A DNA stretch of 44,573 nucleotides. Source: an uncultured Pedobacter sp. (GTDB lineage: Bacteria; Bacteroidota; Bacteroidia; Sphingobacteriales; Sphingobacteriaceae). The position numbers and the translations under genes are program-made. Below are positions 33,959 through 42,793 of the stretch, piece after piece (position 1 is the first letter of the stretch; every line of letters starts with the position of its first letter). The notes under the pieces were generated by a model. It did no database searches and was not told where the DNA came from. It saw only the letters and a program-made list of their open reading frames with translations. The DNA lies in assembly GCF_913776295.1 (NCBI RefSeq), contig NZ_CAJYOJ010000037.1, positions 1 through 44,573 on the forward strand. Reading direction: 5' to 3'.

Positions 33959-34462
33959 ATGAAAAAAATATTAGGATTAGTTGTTCTCATCGCGATCGGA
34001 ACCACAGCATTCACTTATGCGCAAAACAACACAGATGTAGCCTTAAACCATATGTTAACGGCTTATTACGAGGTAAAAAATGCTTTAGCCACCGATAAAA
34101 AGGATGTGGCTATAGAAAAAGTAAAAATTTTATCGGCAAAGGTAGATGCAGTAAACCATAAAAATCTGCCGGCAGAGGAACATAAAATATTTATGGAACA
34201 GGCTGCAATCATCAAAAGTAAATCTGCTCAACTAGCCGGTTCTAAAGACATCAAAACACAGCGAAAAGCTTTTGAAGGAATTTCCTATGCGATGATTAAA
34301 ACCTTAAAGGGTCTAAAATTTAATACACAAACCGTTTACATTCAGCATTGCCCAATGGCTAAGGCAAGTTGGGTAAATGAAAAAGAAAACATCGAAAACC
34401 CCTATTATGGAAGCATGATGTTTGATTGTGGCGACATTTCAGAGACCATAAAATCGAAGTAA
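33959..34462 (+). CDS. DUF3347 family periplasmic protein
   Basis: The 167-residue protein has a signal peptide (about 1-21, ending TYA). The DUF3347 domain is recognised by YYEVKNALATDKKDVA, a helical middle, and the end motif YIQHCPMAKASW...NPYYGSMMFDCG. The HCPM and CG residues are those often linked to copper binding in CusB-associated modules. Its stop codon overlaps the next start (TAATG). With HMA proteins on both sides a role in metal handling is likely. A small imperfect palindrome (ATGGG-TTT-CCCAT, 33892-33904) lies upstream and might be an operator. Confidence 0.85.
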   Translation: MKKILGLVVLIAIGTTAFTYAQNNTDVALNHMLTAYYEVKNALATDKKDVAIEKVKILSAKVDAVNHKNLPAEEHKIFMEQAAIIKSKSAQLAGSKDIKTQRKAFEGISYAMIKTLKGLKFNTQTVYIQHCPMAKASWVNEKENIENPYYGSMMFDCGDISETIKSK

Positions 34463-35022
34463 TGAACCTGCATATCAAAAATATGGTGTGCAACCGTTGC
34501 AAGATGGTGGTTAAGGCCGAGCTGGAAAAGCTTGGCTTTAAACCGCTATTGGTTGAGCTTGGCGAAGTTACCCTCGCCGAAAATCTAACAACTGACGATA
34601 AGATTAAAATTGCAGAGCAACTCACCCGTTTTGGTTTCGAACTGTTGGAAGATAAGAAAACCCAAACAGCAGAACAGATTAAAACTGCCCTCATTAATCT
34701 GGTACATTATACTAAAGAACCTCTAAAAATCAACCTTTCTGCCTACCTCAGTAAACATTTAAAACAGGAATATACCAGCTTAAGCAGCATTTTTTCTGAG
34801 GTAGAAAATCAAACGATTGAAAAGTATTTTATTGCCCAAAAAATAGAAAAGGCAAAAGAAATGCTTACCTATGGCGAGCTTACTTTGAGCGAAATTGCTT
34901 ATCAATTGAATTACAGCAGTGTAGCTCACCTATCGGCTCAATTTAAAAAAGTTATCGGAATTACGCCTTCGGCTTATAAACTGACATCAACGGATAGTAG
35001 AAAAACACTGGATGATATTTGA
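34462..35022 (+). CDS. HMA-like N-terminus fused to AraC-type DNA-binding domain
   Basis: The product has 186 residues. The start (MNLHIKNMVCNRCKMVVK) is the first strand and helix of an HMA domain with Cys10 and Cys13; residues up to about 65 complete that fold (VELGEVTL, DKIKIAEQLTRFGFELL). The C-terminal part (about 85-186) is an AraC-type double helix-turn-helix, with EMLTYGELTLSEIAYQLNYSS and AQFKKVIGITPSAYK. So it should be a cytoplasmic transcription regulator that senses metal through CxxC. The upstream in-frame start (34426) lies within the DUF3347 gene and was rejected. It is coupled to that gene by a one-base overlap. Confidence 0.88.
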   Translation: MNLHIKNMVCNRCKMVVKAELEKLGFKPLLVELGEVTLAENLTTDDKIKIAEQLTRFGFELLEDKKTQTAEQIKTALINLVHYTKEPLKINLSAYLSKHLKQEYTSLSSIFSEVENQTIEKYFIAQKIEKAKEMLTYGELTLSEIAYQLNYSSVAHLSAQFKKVIGITPSAYKLTSTDSRKTLDDI

Positions 35023-35278
35023 TGATGTAAAATGGAAGAGGTAAAATGGAGAATGGGCCTAAAGTTATGGTCAATGGTTAGATAGATCATGGTTATGGCC
35101 AATCAGCCTATCCTCTAATGGACTACGGACCCAAAAACCTATAATCATTTCGCTATTCATCAATTAACCAATTTAAACCGTTAACCGATTTTAACCCCAT
35201 CTAAGCCATTTCTTACCATATGTCAATACTGATTGTTTGATTCTCAATTAAATTTGCACCCAAATAAAATCACTAGAT

Positions 35279-35851
35279 ATGAAAAAATTATTCTTATTTC
35301 TAATCGCTACCACCATTAGCGTGGCATCATTTGCGCAAACAAGCTGGAAAATAGATCCAATGCACTCCTTTGTTAACTTTTCGGTTAAACACATGGGAAT
35401 TTCATTTGTTGATGGTTCATTCAAAAAATTCGATGGAACAGTTACGGCTGCTAAACCAGATTTAACGGATGCTAAAATCAGCTTTACAGTTGATGTGAAT
35501 AGCATTACTACCGGTGTGGAGATGAGAGACGGCCACTTAAAAACGGATGATTTTTTTAACGCCGAAAAATTTCCGACAATGAAATTTGAAAGCACTTCTT
35601 TCAAAAAATTGAGTGGTAACAATTATGAATTAAGCGGTAAATTAACCATCCGCGACGTAACCAAAGATGTAAAATTTGCTGTGGTATACGGTGGTACCGC
35701 TAAAGATCAACAGGGCAATACCAAAGCCGGTTTTGGTGCTACCACAACCATTAACCGTTTAGATTATAATATCAAATATGATCCAACTGGTGCAGGTGTT
35801 GCAAAAGATGTTGCGATTAAATTAAACCTGGAGTTTGTTCAGGGAAAATAA
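35279..35851 (+). CDS. YceI family periplasmic lipocalin-like protein
   Basis: The 190-residue protein has a signal peptide (about 1-19, ending SFA) and a complete YceI domain: WKIDPMHSFVNFSVKHMG, then DGSFKKFDGTV, TTGVEMRDGHLKTDDFF and the last strands. YceI proteins bind isoprenoid-like lipids and may protect against acid or oxidative stress. A TAAATTTG box at 35249-35256 is a plausible promoter -7 element, 22 bases before the start. The 256-base gap in front (35023-35278) shows nothing else. It is a separate unit from the metal operon. Confidence 0.92.
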   Translation: MKKLFLFLIATTISVASFAQTSWKIDPMHSFVNFSVKHMGISFVDGSFKKFDGTVTAAKPDLTDAKISFTVDVNSITTGVEMRDGHLKTDDFFNAEKFPTMKFESTSFKKLSGNNYELSGKLTIRDVTKDVKFAVVYGGTAKDQQGNTKAGFGATTTINRLDYNIKYDPTGAGVAKDVAIKLNLEFVQGK

Positions 35852-35860
35852 CACTAAAAT

Positions 35861-35948
35861 CGTCATTCCGGGCTTGTCCCGGAATCTTTCGTTTTAGATA
35901 GCCCTTGAAACACCCTTCCGACCGGCCGGGCGGAAGTTTAAAATGACG
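35861..35948. repeat. REP-like dispersed repeat, copy F
   Basis: CGTCATTCCGGGCTTGTCCC opens and AAATGACGG closes it. Inner hairpins are CCGGGCTTGTCCCGG and CCGACCGGCCGGGCGG. It shares only the outer CGTCATT/AATGACG ends with the other copies, so it is a distant member. Confidence 0.7.
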
Positions 35949-35968
35949 GTTTAATATCAATTGAATCC

Positions 35969-36793
35969 ATGTCTGCACTATCCCAATTCAGAAACTTTAC
36001 TCAACGCTTGCCCCAAACGGATTTAATGCCAACGCTTTTTATTGGCCATGGCTCACCAATGAATGGCATCGAAAATAATGAGTTTAGCCAGAGTTGGATA
36101 GATCTTGCCAGTCATATTTCTGTACCTAAAGCTGTTTTGGTGGTATCAGCTCATTGGTATACGCATGGCACCTTTGTTACCGCAATGGATTTTCCTGGTA
36201 CCATTCACGATTTTGGTGGTTTTCCACAGGCGCTTTTCGATGTACAATACCCTGCACCCGGCGATCCGAAACTGGCGGCAGAAATTCCAGGCTTAATTCA
36301 TTCTACGCCTGTTGATCTTGACCACGACTGGGGTTTGGATCATGGCACCTGGACTGCGGTTAAACACATGTACCCGAATGCCGATATACCCGTTTTGCAA
36401 TTGAGTATCGATTATACCAAATCGCCAGCGCAACATTATGAAATTGCCAAAGAAATTTATGCCCTCCGAAAAAAAGGCGTGCTGGTGATCGGCAGTGGAA
36501 ATATGGTGCACAACCTGCGCATGTTAAGCTGGGAAATGATTAATGGAGGTGGTTATGATTGGGCAATAGAAATGAACGATAAGTTTAAAAACCTAATTGC
36601 GAATGGCGACCATCAGCCCTTGATCGACTACCGAAACCTTGGCAAAGATGCGATGCTGGCCATTCCTACCCCAGAACATTATTTGCCACTGATTTATACG
36701 CTCGGCATGAAAAACGAAAAAGAGGAGGTTTCTTTCTTTAACGATAAAGCTGTTGGCGGCTCGCTAACCATGACTTCGGTTTTGGTGGGGTAA
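35969..36793 (+). CDS. ygiD: 4,5-DOPA dioxygenase extradiol-type protein (YgiD-like)
   Basis: A 274-residue class III extradiol dioxygenase-like protein. Metal and active-site segments: FIGHGSPMNGIEN (His), VVSAHWYTHGTFVT (His), LDHDWGLDHGTWTAV (acid/His) and SGNMVHNLR near the end. YgiD opens the ring of L-DOPA and similar catechols in E. coli; the native substrate in this organism is unknown. Length fits. It is flanked on both sides by REP-like repeats. Confidence 0.92.
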   Translation: MSALSQFRNFTQRLPQTDLMPTLFIGHGSPMNGIENNEFSQSWIDLASHISVPKAVLVVSAHWYTHGTFVTAMDFPGTIHDFGGFPQALFDVQYPAPGDPKLAAEIPGLIHSTPVDLDHDWGLDHGTWTAVKHMYPNADIPVLQLSIDYTKSPAQHYEIAKEIYALRKKGVLVIGSGNMVHNLRMLSWEMINGGGYDWAIEMNDKFKNLIANGDHQPLIDYRNLGKDAMLAIPTPEHYLPLIYTLGMKNEKEEVSFFNDKAVGGSLTMTSVLVG

Positions 36794-36828
36794 TAAGTTT
36801 GAATGAAGCGCGAAGCAAAAATGCGTTA

Positions 36829-36910
36829 TCTCGACCATAACACATTGGAGCGGAGAGATCTATCTCAAGAAAGATTTCTCGACTACGTTACACTCCGCTC
36901 GAAATGACGA
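36829..36910. repeat. REP-like dispersed repeat, copy E
   Basis: A shorter member: TCTCGACCATAACACATTGG, GGAGAGATCTATCTCAAGA, and the closing TTACACTCCGCTCGAAATGA. It lacks the inner GGACAGGCCTGCC palindrome of copies B-D. Confidence 0.75.
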
Positions 36911-37012
36911 CTTTCAGTGGAACAACATAAACTAAAATTCTATAAAACTTTGTGATTATTCTATAACGCTTTTGGCCTTAATAAGCGGTAAATTTGCATA
37001 AAGAATTTCATC

Positions 37013-37732
37013 ATGACACATACCTATCAACTCACAGGAATGACTTGTGGCAGTTGCGAAAATAAAGTTAAAAGTAATTTGCTCGTTTTACCAGAGGTAA
37101 CTGCTGTGGAAGTTTCAAAAGATACCAATTCTGCTACCATCAGCATGGATAAACATATTAGCTTGGATACCCTCCAACAGGCTTTGGGTGGCAGCGAAAG
37201 CAAATACCAGATTTCAGCAAGCCAGCATAACGAAACGCTTGAAGAAGCAAAATCTTGGACCGAAACCTACAAACCCATCCTTTTGATATTCGGATATGTA
37301 ACCGCAATATCGTTGGTGGTGTCCCGGCAGGACAATGCGATCAATTTTATGGTATTTATGCGCATTTTTATGGCAGGATTCTTCCTGACTTTTTCTTTCT
37401 TTAAAATGCTCAACTTAAAAGCCTTTGCCGAAAGTTATGCGATGTATGACATCGTGGCTAAAAAATTCGGCACATGGGGTTATATCTATGCTTTTATCGA
37501 ATTGGGTTTAGGCTTATCCTTTGCATTAAACCTATCGCCTGTTATCGTGAATTGGGTTACCCTGATCGTAATGACCATCAGTATCCTCGGGGTTCTGGAA
37601 AGCGTTTTAAACAAGAAAAAAATTCAGTGTGCTTGTTTAGGGGCTGTTTTTAACCTGCCTATGAGTACTGTAACCATTGTGGAAGATGCAATTATGATTG
37701 CGATGAGTGCAGCGATGCTGATTTTGATGTAA
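37013..37732 (+). CDS. HMA domain fused to a MauE/DoxX-like membrane domain
   Basis: A 239-residue protein. Residues 1-70 are an HMA domain with GMTCGSCENK (Cys12, Cys15). Four transmembrane helices follow (about 90-110, 117-135, 155-200 as two, and 215-238), resembling the MauE/DoxX-type four-helix fold, with a second Cys pair KIQCACLGA on the loop before the last helix. Such membrane domains pass electrons or assist disulfide formation. So metal binding and thiol chemistry seem joined in one chain. A TAAATTTG box sits at 36989-36996. It is apart from, but near, the HMA cluster at 32525-35022. Confidence 0.85.
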   Translation: MTHTYQLTGMTCGSCENKVKSNLLVLPEVTAVEVSKDTNSATISMDKHISLDTLQQALGGSESKYQISASQHNETLEEAKSWTETYKPILLIFGYVTAISLVVSRQDNAINFMVFMRIFMAGFFLTFSFFKMLNLKAFAESYAMYDIVAKKFGTWGYIYAFIELGLGLSFALNLSPVIVNWVTLIVMTISILGVLESVLNKKKIQCACLGAVFNLPMSTVTIVEDAIMIAMSAAMLILM

Positions 37733-37733
37733 G

Positions 37734-38210
37734 CTATTGCCGCTTATACCTAAATTCCGATTTTCGGCTTTTCCCATTAAGCTCGCCTTCAATCCAGGCG
37801 AGCATTTCATTTTTGCCTAAGTTTTGATAAACGATTCTTTGCGGAAAATCATGTGCTACATTTTCGAAAATATAAATCTGATCCTTTATAGAAATAAGTT
37901 TAAAACATACTTCCTTACCATCATTCTGGTCGGCAACCATTGAACAATAGAAAACCTCATTCCCTATTTTTCTGATCTGTAATGTTTCAGTCAATACGCT
38001 ATCTCCTTTTGGATTGACGCGATAACTCTCGCCTCTCAATGCTTTATCAGTCCCTCGTCTCCATTGCTCAACAATTTTACTTTTGGACATTTGCATTTCC
38101 CATGAGCCCAATACAAATTCAAAGGTTTTTGAAGGATCTTTCTGCGCTTTCACATGACTATAAAGACCAACAAAAAATAAAATCAAGGCGCATAAATAGA
38201 TTTTTTTCAT
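37734..38210 (-). CDS. DUF6265 family secreted protein
   Basis: A 158-residue protein with a signal peptide (about 1-22, ending VKA). It carries the DUF6265 pattern: FVLGSWEM, VEQWRRGTDKALRGE, and near the C-terminus NVAHDFPQRIVYQ. It may be a lipocalin-like barrel. Function is unknown. It overlaps the upstream YfiT-like gene by 4 bases, so both are read together, and it ends two bases from the convergent HMA-MauE gene. Confidence 0.85.
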   Translation of the reverse strand: MKKIYLCALILFFVGLYSHVKAQKDPSKTFEFVLGSWEMQMSKSKIVEQWRRGTDKALRGESYRVNPKGDSVLTETLQIRKIGNEVFYCSMVADQNDGKEVCFKLISIKDQIYIFENVAHDFPQRIVYQNLGKNEMLAWIEGELNGKSRKSEFRYKRQ

Positions 38211-38689
38211 TTTGTTATGGTATTGGTAATATGTGCTAAGTGGTGTTTTCCGTGCCAGGCATACATGCCCAGCATAATGGACAAAGTAAGTTCTTTATTT
38301 TGGGCCGGATGAATGTATTTCCTTTGATAATCTTCTGCTTTCAATGTTCTTAAAAAAGCAACCCAACGCTGATGCAAACCCGTCAACAGCTCAATCGACA
38401 ATGTAATATCACCATCTCTGGCCTCTTCTGTTTCTGCCCAGCGTTCCTCGTAATATGGCCTGATTACCGGAACGTCTTCTGTAATGGCCTGCTTAAAGCG
38501 AATATAGGCGTTAATATGGCTATCCGGAACATGATGAACAACCTGCCGTAAGGTCCATCCTCCCGGACGGTAAGTTTGATTCAATTCTTCATCAGTTAAA
38601 TGCGCTGTAGCCTTTTTAATTTGGCCTGGTAACGCTTCTATTTCCGATATCCAGGCATCAATTTGCTTTTGATCAAAGATATCAGGCAT
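38207..38689 (-). CDS. YfiT-like DinB-superfamily protein, start uncertain
   Basis: From the first ATG the product has 160 residues: a DinB four-helix fold with the metal-binding His residues in VVHHVPDSHINAY and AWHGKHHLAHI. YfiT proteins are DinB-fold hydrolases or bacillithiol-type transferases. But the conserved YfiT N-terminus continues upstream of this ATG: codons 38731-38690 read I-D-L-E-Q-L-K-Y-P-I-G-Q-F-V, and YPIG-F is the family's usual opening. No ATG, GTG or TTG exists between the in-frame stop and the Met at 38689; the best-placed codon is ATA at 38731. The true protein may start there, or the gene may be damaged. Confidence 0.82.
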   Translation of the reverse strand: MPDIFDQKQIDAWISEIEALPGQIKKATAHLTDEELNQTYRPGGWTLRQVVHHVPDSHINAYIRFKQAITEDVPVIRPYYEERWAETEEARDGDITLSIELLTGLHQRWVAFLRTLKAEDYQRKYIHPAQNKELTLSIMLGMYAWHGKHHLAHITNTITK

Positions 38690-39066
38690 TACAAACTGAC
38701 CGATAGGATATTTAAGCTGTTCTAAGTCTATGGAACCAAAATAAGGAGAATTATCGAGTTAAACCCGCGGTCACAACGGAAATGGCATAAAATACGCGGA
38801 GTCGGAACCATATTAAATAATAAAATGGGCGTGCATGCTTCACCCAATTCCTTATTTTTCCCATAGCATGATCATTTATGCATAGGTAAAATAAAGGTGC
38901 TTTTGCTGTAAAGCAAAAACCGATTTAATCTATTGTTCCATCATTAGCTGACAGTCGCTGTTTTTTTAGCTTAAACCGGTTTATATAAATTTTAGTTAAA
39001 ATACATGCATTTCATTAAATTTTCATTCATTTAAAGCATATTGCAGCGAAATTCCAATAATAAAAG
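38690..39066. other. 377-base gap: lost N-terminal codons of the DinB gene, then AT-rich spacer
   Basis: Bases 38690-38731 code, on the minus strand, for the conserved N-terminus of the YfiT-like protein. The remainder is AT-rich and divergent between the two flanking genes. A short hairpin (TTTTGCT-GTAA-AGCAAAA, about 38900-38920) has no T-run. No other gene or clear promoter was found. Confidence 0.6.
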
Positions 39067-40242
39067 ATGAAAAGATTGTTTTTTGTTTTCGCATTCATAA
39101 TTCCACTGGTTATACATGCCCAAACCTTAAAAACAGATGTGTTGGTTATCGGTAGTGGCGATGCCGCGTATACTGCATCTTTTCAGGCCTTTAAATCGGG
39201 TGTAAAAACCATTCTGCTTACGCAGAAAGAACAATTGGATTTAAATAAAATAGCCCCTGCCCGCAAAGTTTTTTATCAGGGCTTTTTAAAGCGTGAAACC
39301 GAAAATGCAAATAGCGTAAATACCACTACACCAAAACCAGATAAAAAAAAGCCGCTAAAAGTAACGGTTGACAGCACATTGCTGTTAAATGTGATTAATA
39401 ACGTCCCTTACACAGAAATTAAACGGTCAGGAAATGGTTGGGAAGTGAAACTGAGCAAAGATAAAAGCATTAAAGCCAGAGTTGTGGTATTGGCAGATCA
39501 CCCTGAGAAGTTGATAGCCGCATTAAAGATCACGTCTTTAAATCCTGCATCTTCAAGGCCTTTAAATTATACAGAAAATATTTACCGTACTACCGTAGCC
39601 AGCGTTGCTTCAGCAGGAGCCCACTTTTTATCATTGTATAGCTTGTTGATTCCTGATCAGGAAAATCTGCTTTACATCGCAGCCGATCAATTTGAAACCG
39701 GAGCGGCAGCCGGGGCAACCGCAGCTTATGCCACATTTTACGACACCAAAACCAGCTTATCAAACCTAAAAAGGATACAGGGCGAATTATTGAGCTATAA
39801 ACATGCGCTCATGCCTTTTGATGATATAAAAATGGCAGATTCCAATTGGCTAGCCATCCAGAAAGTCGGTATAACGGGTATTATAAAAGCTGAAATTAAG
39901 CAAAACAAGGCTTATTTCAATCCTGAAAAAGAAGTAACCTACGATGAGATTAAGCAACCAATTAAGGATTATTATTACAAAGCACAAATCTGGTTCGACG
40001 ATCATCAGCATATTCCTATTAATTTAGAAAATACCATTTCACTGGTTTGTTATGTGGGCAATAAATCAGTTGAGGCCACAAAATCCGAACTTCAGAAGAA
40101 ATGGAACAAACATTATAGGTTCGCATCCACCTATGATCTTAAAAAAACTTTAACAAGGCGCGAATTTTCGGTCATTATCAACGAGTATTTGAAACCATTC
40201 GATGATGTGAACGTAGACAAAACAGGAAGAGTAATCCGATAA
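39067..40242 (+). CDS. Exported FAD-dependent oxidoreductase-like protein
   Basis: The 391-residue product has a signal peptide (about 1-18, ending IHA) followed by an FAD-type Rossmann motif, TDVLVIGSGDAAYTASFQA (residues 23-41), and a late ETGAAAGATAAYA helix (about 214-227) as in the second FAD contact. Between these, the usual acidic end of the second strand is replaced by ILLTQKEQLDL, and the middle is shortened. The C-terminal part (NKHYRFASTYDLKKTLTRREFSVIINEYL) resembles the tail of 'xanthan lyase-like' FAD proteins. It may be a degenerate or non-redox member. Confidence 0.65.
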   Translation: MKRLFFVFAFIIPLVIHAQTLKTDVLVIGSGDAAYTASFQAFKSGVKTILLTQKEQLDLNKIAPARKVFYQGFLKRETENANSVNTTTPKPDKKKPLKVTVDSTLLLNVINNVPYTEIKRSGNGWEVKLSKDKSIKARVVVLADHPEKLIAALKITSLNPASSRPLNYTENIYRTTVASVASAGAHFLSLYSLLIPDQENLLYIAADQFETGAAAGATAAYATFYDTKTSLSNLKRIQGELLSYKHALMPFDDIKMADSNWLAIQKVGITGIIKAEIKQNKAYFNPEKEVTYDEIKQPIKDYYYKAQIWFDDHQHIPINLENTISLVCYVGNKSVEATKSELQKKWNKHYRFASTYDLKKTLTRREFSVIINEYLKPFDDVNVDKTGRVIR

Positions 40243-40395
40243 TTTACCGGCTACAAAAACTTGTTTTATCAAGAATATGATTAATTTTTCTTTAATTCTT
40301 TTGCCTCTGCAACAGATTGATTCGATGGTGTAACATTTCCATTTCCTTCTTAATTTAACCTTGCCATTATCTAAATTGCACCAAACCTAAAATTC

Positions 40396-42780
40396 ATGAA
40401 GAAATATTTACTTTTCCTTTTGCTTTGCACAGGCGAATATACTTTTGCGCAACAACTGGCACCTTTAACTGTCGAAAAAATCATGCGCGACCCCAAATGG
40501 ATGGGTATTTCGCCAACTAATTTCCGCTGGACTGCAGATAGCAAAACCCTTTATTTTAACTGGAACCCCGAAAATAAAGCCAAGGAAGAACTGTTTAAGG
40601 TTTCAGCAATAGCTTCCAAACCTGTTAAAGCGGCAGACAAAGAAGATGAAAAACTATTGAGTTTAAACTATAGCTTCAACGCTGATCGTTCTCTTGGTTT
40701 AGTAGAAAAAAGCGGTGATATTTATTTACAGAACTTCAGAACTAAAAAGGAAACACGTTTAACCAGCACGCAGGAGCGGGAAAGCAGTCCGGTTTTTTTA
40801 ACCAACGGCAACATTGTTTATCAGTTGGGTGATAATCTTTATATGCTTGATTTAAAGTCGGCTGAAACCAAACAACTTACCAATTTTGTTAAAGGAAAAA
40901 AAGCCGGAAGAGCAGAAAGCAAACCGACGACAGAACAGGATAAATGGCTAAAAGCTCAACAGTCCGACCTTTTCGATATTATTAAAAAACGAAACGCCGA
41001 AGTCAAAAACGGCTTCCGCGGTGCAAGAGGCCGCTTTGAAAATGCCTCTGCAGATACCAAACCGTTAAAAGAACTTTACACCGAAGATAAATTCTTAAAT
41101 GGTGTAATTATTAGCCCCAACGGACGTTTTATCACTTATAAATTAACTACCCCGGCTCCGAATAACCACAATACCATTGTTCCGAATTATGTGACTTCTT
41201 CTGGTTATACAGAAGATATCCCCGGAAGGACAAAAGTTGGAGAAAATGAAAATGTATCGCAGGGTTTTATTTATGATACGCAACGTGATACGGTATACGC
41301 CATCCAAACTTCGACCATTGCCGGAATAAAAGATCTTCCTGATTACCTGAAAGATTATCCGAAAGAATTAGATACCTTAAAGAAGAAAAATGCCGATCGG
41401 CCTGTAAATCTTTTTGGTCCGTTTTGGAATGATAACGGAAGTATAGCAATTGTTGTGGCCACCTCTACCGACAATAAAGACCGCTGGATTTTAAAACTGG
41501 ATGCTTTAACCGGTCACTTTGCATTAATAGACCGTCAGCGTGACGAAGCCTGGATTGGCGGCCCAGGTATTAGCGGCTTTTACCAGGGGAATACCGGATG
41601 GGTGGACAACAACCGTTTTTATTATCAAAGCGAAGCAACAGGTTACTCGCACCTTTATGTAGCCAATGTAAATACCGGGGATAAAAAACAGCTTACTTCT
41701 GGTAAATGGGAGGTACAGTCGGTACAATTATCAAAAGATAGAAACACCTTTTATTTTAAAGCGAATAAAGAGCATCCCGGCGTTACCAACTTTTTTAAAA
41801 TTAGCGCTAATGGCGGTGAACCTGTACAAATTACCACCATGAAGGGTTTAAACGACATTACCCTTTCTCCTGATGAGCAATACCTGGCCATTAATTATTC
41901 CTTTATGGATAAACCTGGGGAATTATATCTCCAGCCCAATAAAGCAGGAGCTAAAGCTGTAAAAATTACCCAATCTACATCGGCCGAATTTAATTCTTAT
42001 AAATGGCGTCAACCAGATCTGGTAAGTTTTAAAAACCGTTATGGTGCAGATGTGTATGCGAGGGTTTATAAATCAGAAAATCCACACCCCAACCATCCTG
42101 CTGTGGTTTTTGTTCATGGTGCAGGTTATCTTCAAAACGTCCACTTTGGCTGGAGTACATACTTCCGTGAGTTTATGTTCAATAATTTACTGGCTGATAA
42201 TGGTTATACTGTAATCGATATCGATTATACCGGAAGTTCGGGCTATGGTCGCGATCACCGTACGGGTATTTACCGCCACATGGGTGGAAAAGATTTAACT
42301 GACCAGTCTGATGGGATTAAATTTTTGGTAGATAAATATGGTGTTAATCCAAAGCATGTAGGTTTATACGGCGGATCTTAGGGCGGTTTTATTACGCTGA
42401 TGGCCATGTTTAATGAATCAGATGTTTTTACCAGTGGCGCCGCTTTACGTTCGGTTACCGATTGGGCACACTATAACCATGGCTACACTTCGAATATTTT
42501 AAATGAACCTTTTAACGACCCCATTGCCTACAAAAGAAGTTCTCCGATTTACTTCGCCGATAAATTAAAAGGTAATTTATTAATGGCACATGGCATGGTT
42601 GATGTGAATGTGCACTTTCAGGATATTGTACGCCTAACGCAACGTTTAATCGAATTGGGTAAAAATAACTGGGAGCTTGCCGTTTATCCGGTAGAAGACC
42701 ATGGTTTTATCGAGCCAAGCAGCTGGACGGATGAATACAAAAGGATATTTAAATTGTATGAGAATACGTTGAAGAAATAG
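40396..42780 (+). pseudogene. S9 prolyl-oligopeptidase family protein broken by an amber codon at the active site
   Basis: The full frame of 794 codons plus stop encodes an S9 (DPP-IV/acylaminoacyl peptidase-like) enzyme: a signal peptide (about 1-19), a beta-propeller (about 60-500, with DSKTLYFNW, SPNGRFI and similar repeats), and an alpha/beta-hydrolase domain (VVFVHGAGYLQN, DYTGSSGYGRD). At 42379-42381 a TAG replaces the Tyr of GGSYGG, so the first part ends with the nucleophile Ser661 as its last residue. The remaining frame is intact to 42780 and keeps Asp ([10 protein letters not shown]) and His (EDHGFIEP). No other damage is seen. Either a fresh nonsense mutation, a sequencing error, or readthrough. 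Confidence 0.85.
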
Positions 42781-42793
42781 TTTCCACTCTGGT

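Noticed and set aside
35249..35256. Full promoter for yceI
   Set aside because: The -7 box TAAATTTG is good, but no TTTG stands at 17-22 bases upstream, so only the box is mentioned with the gene.
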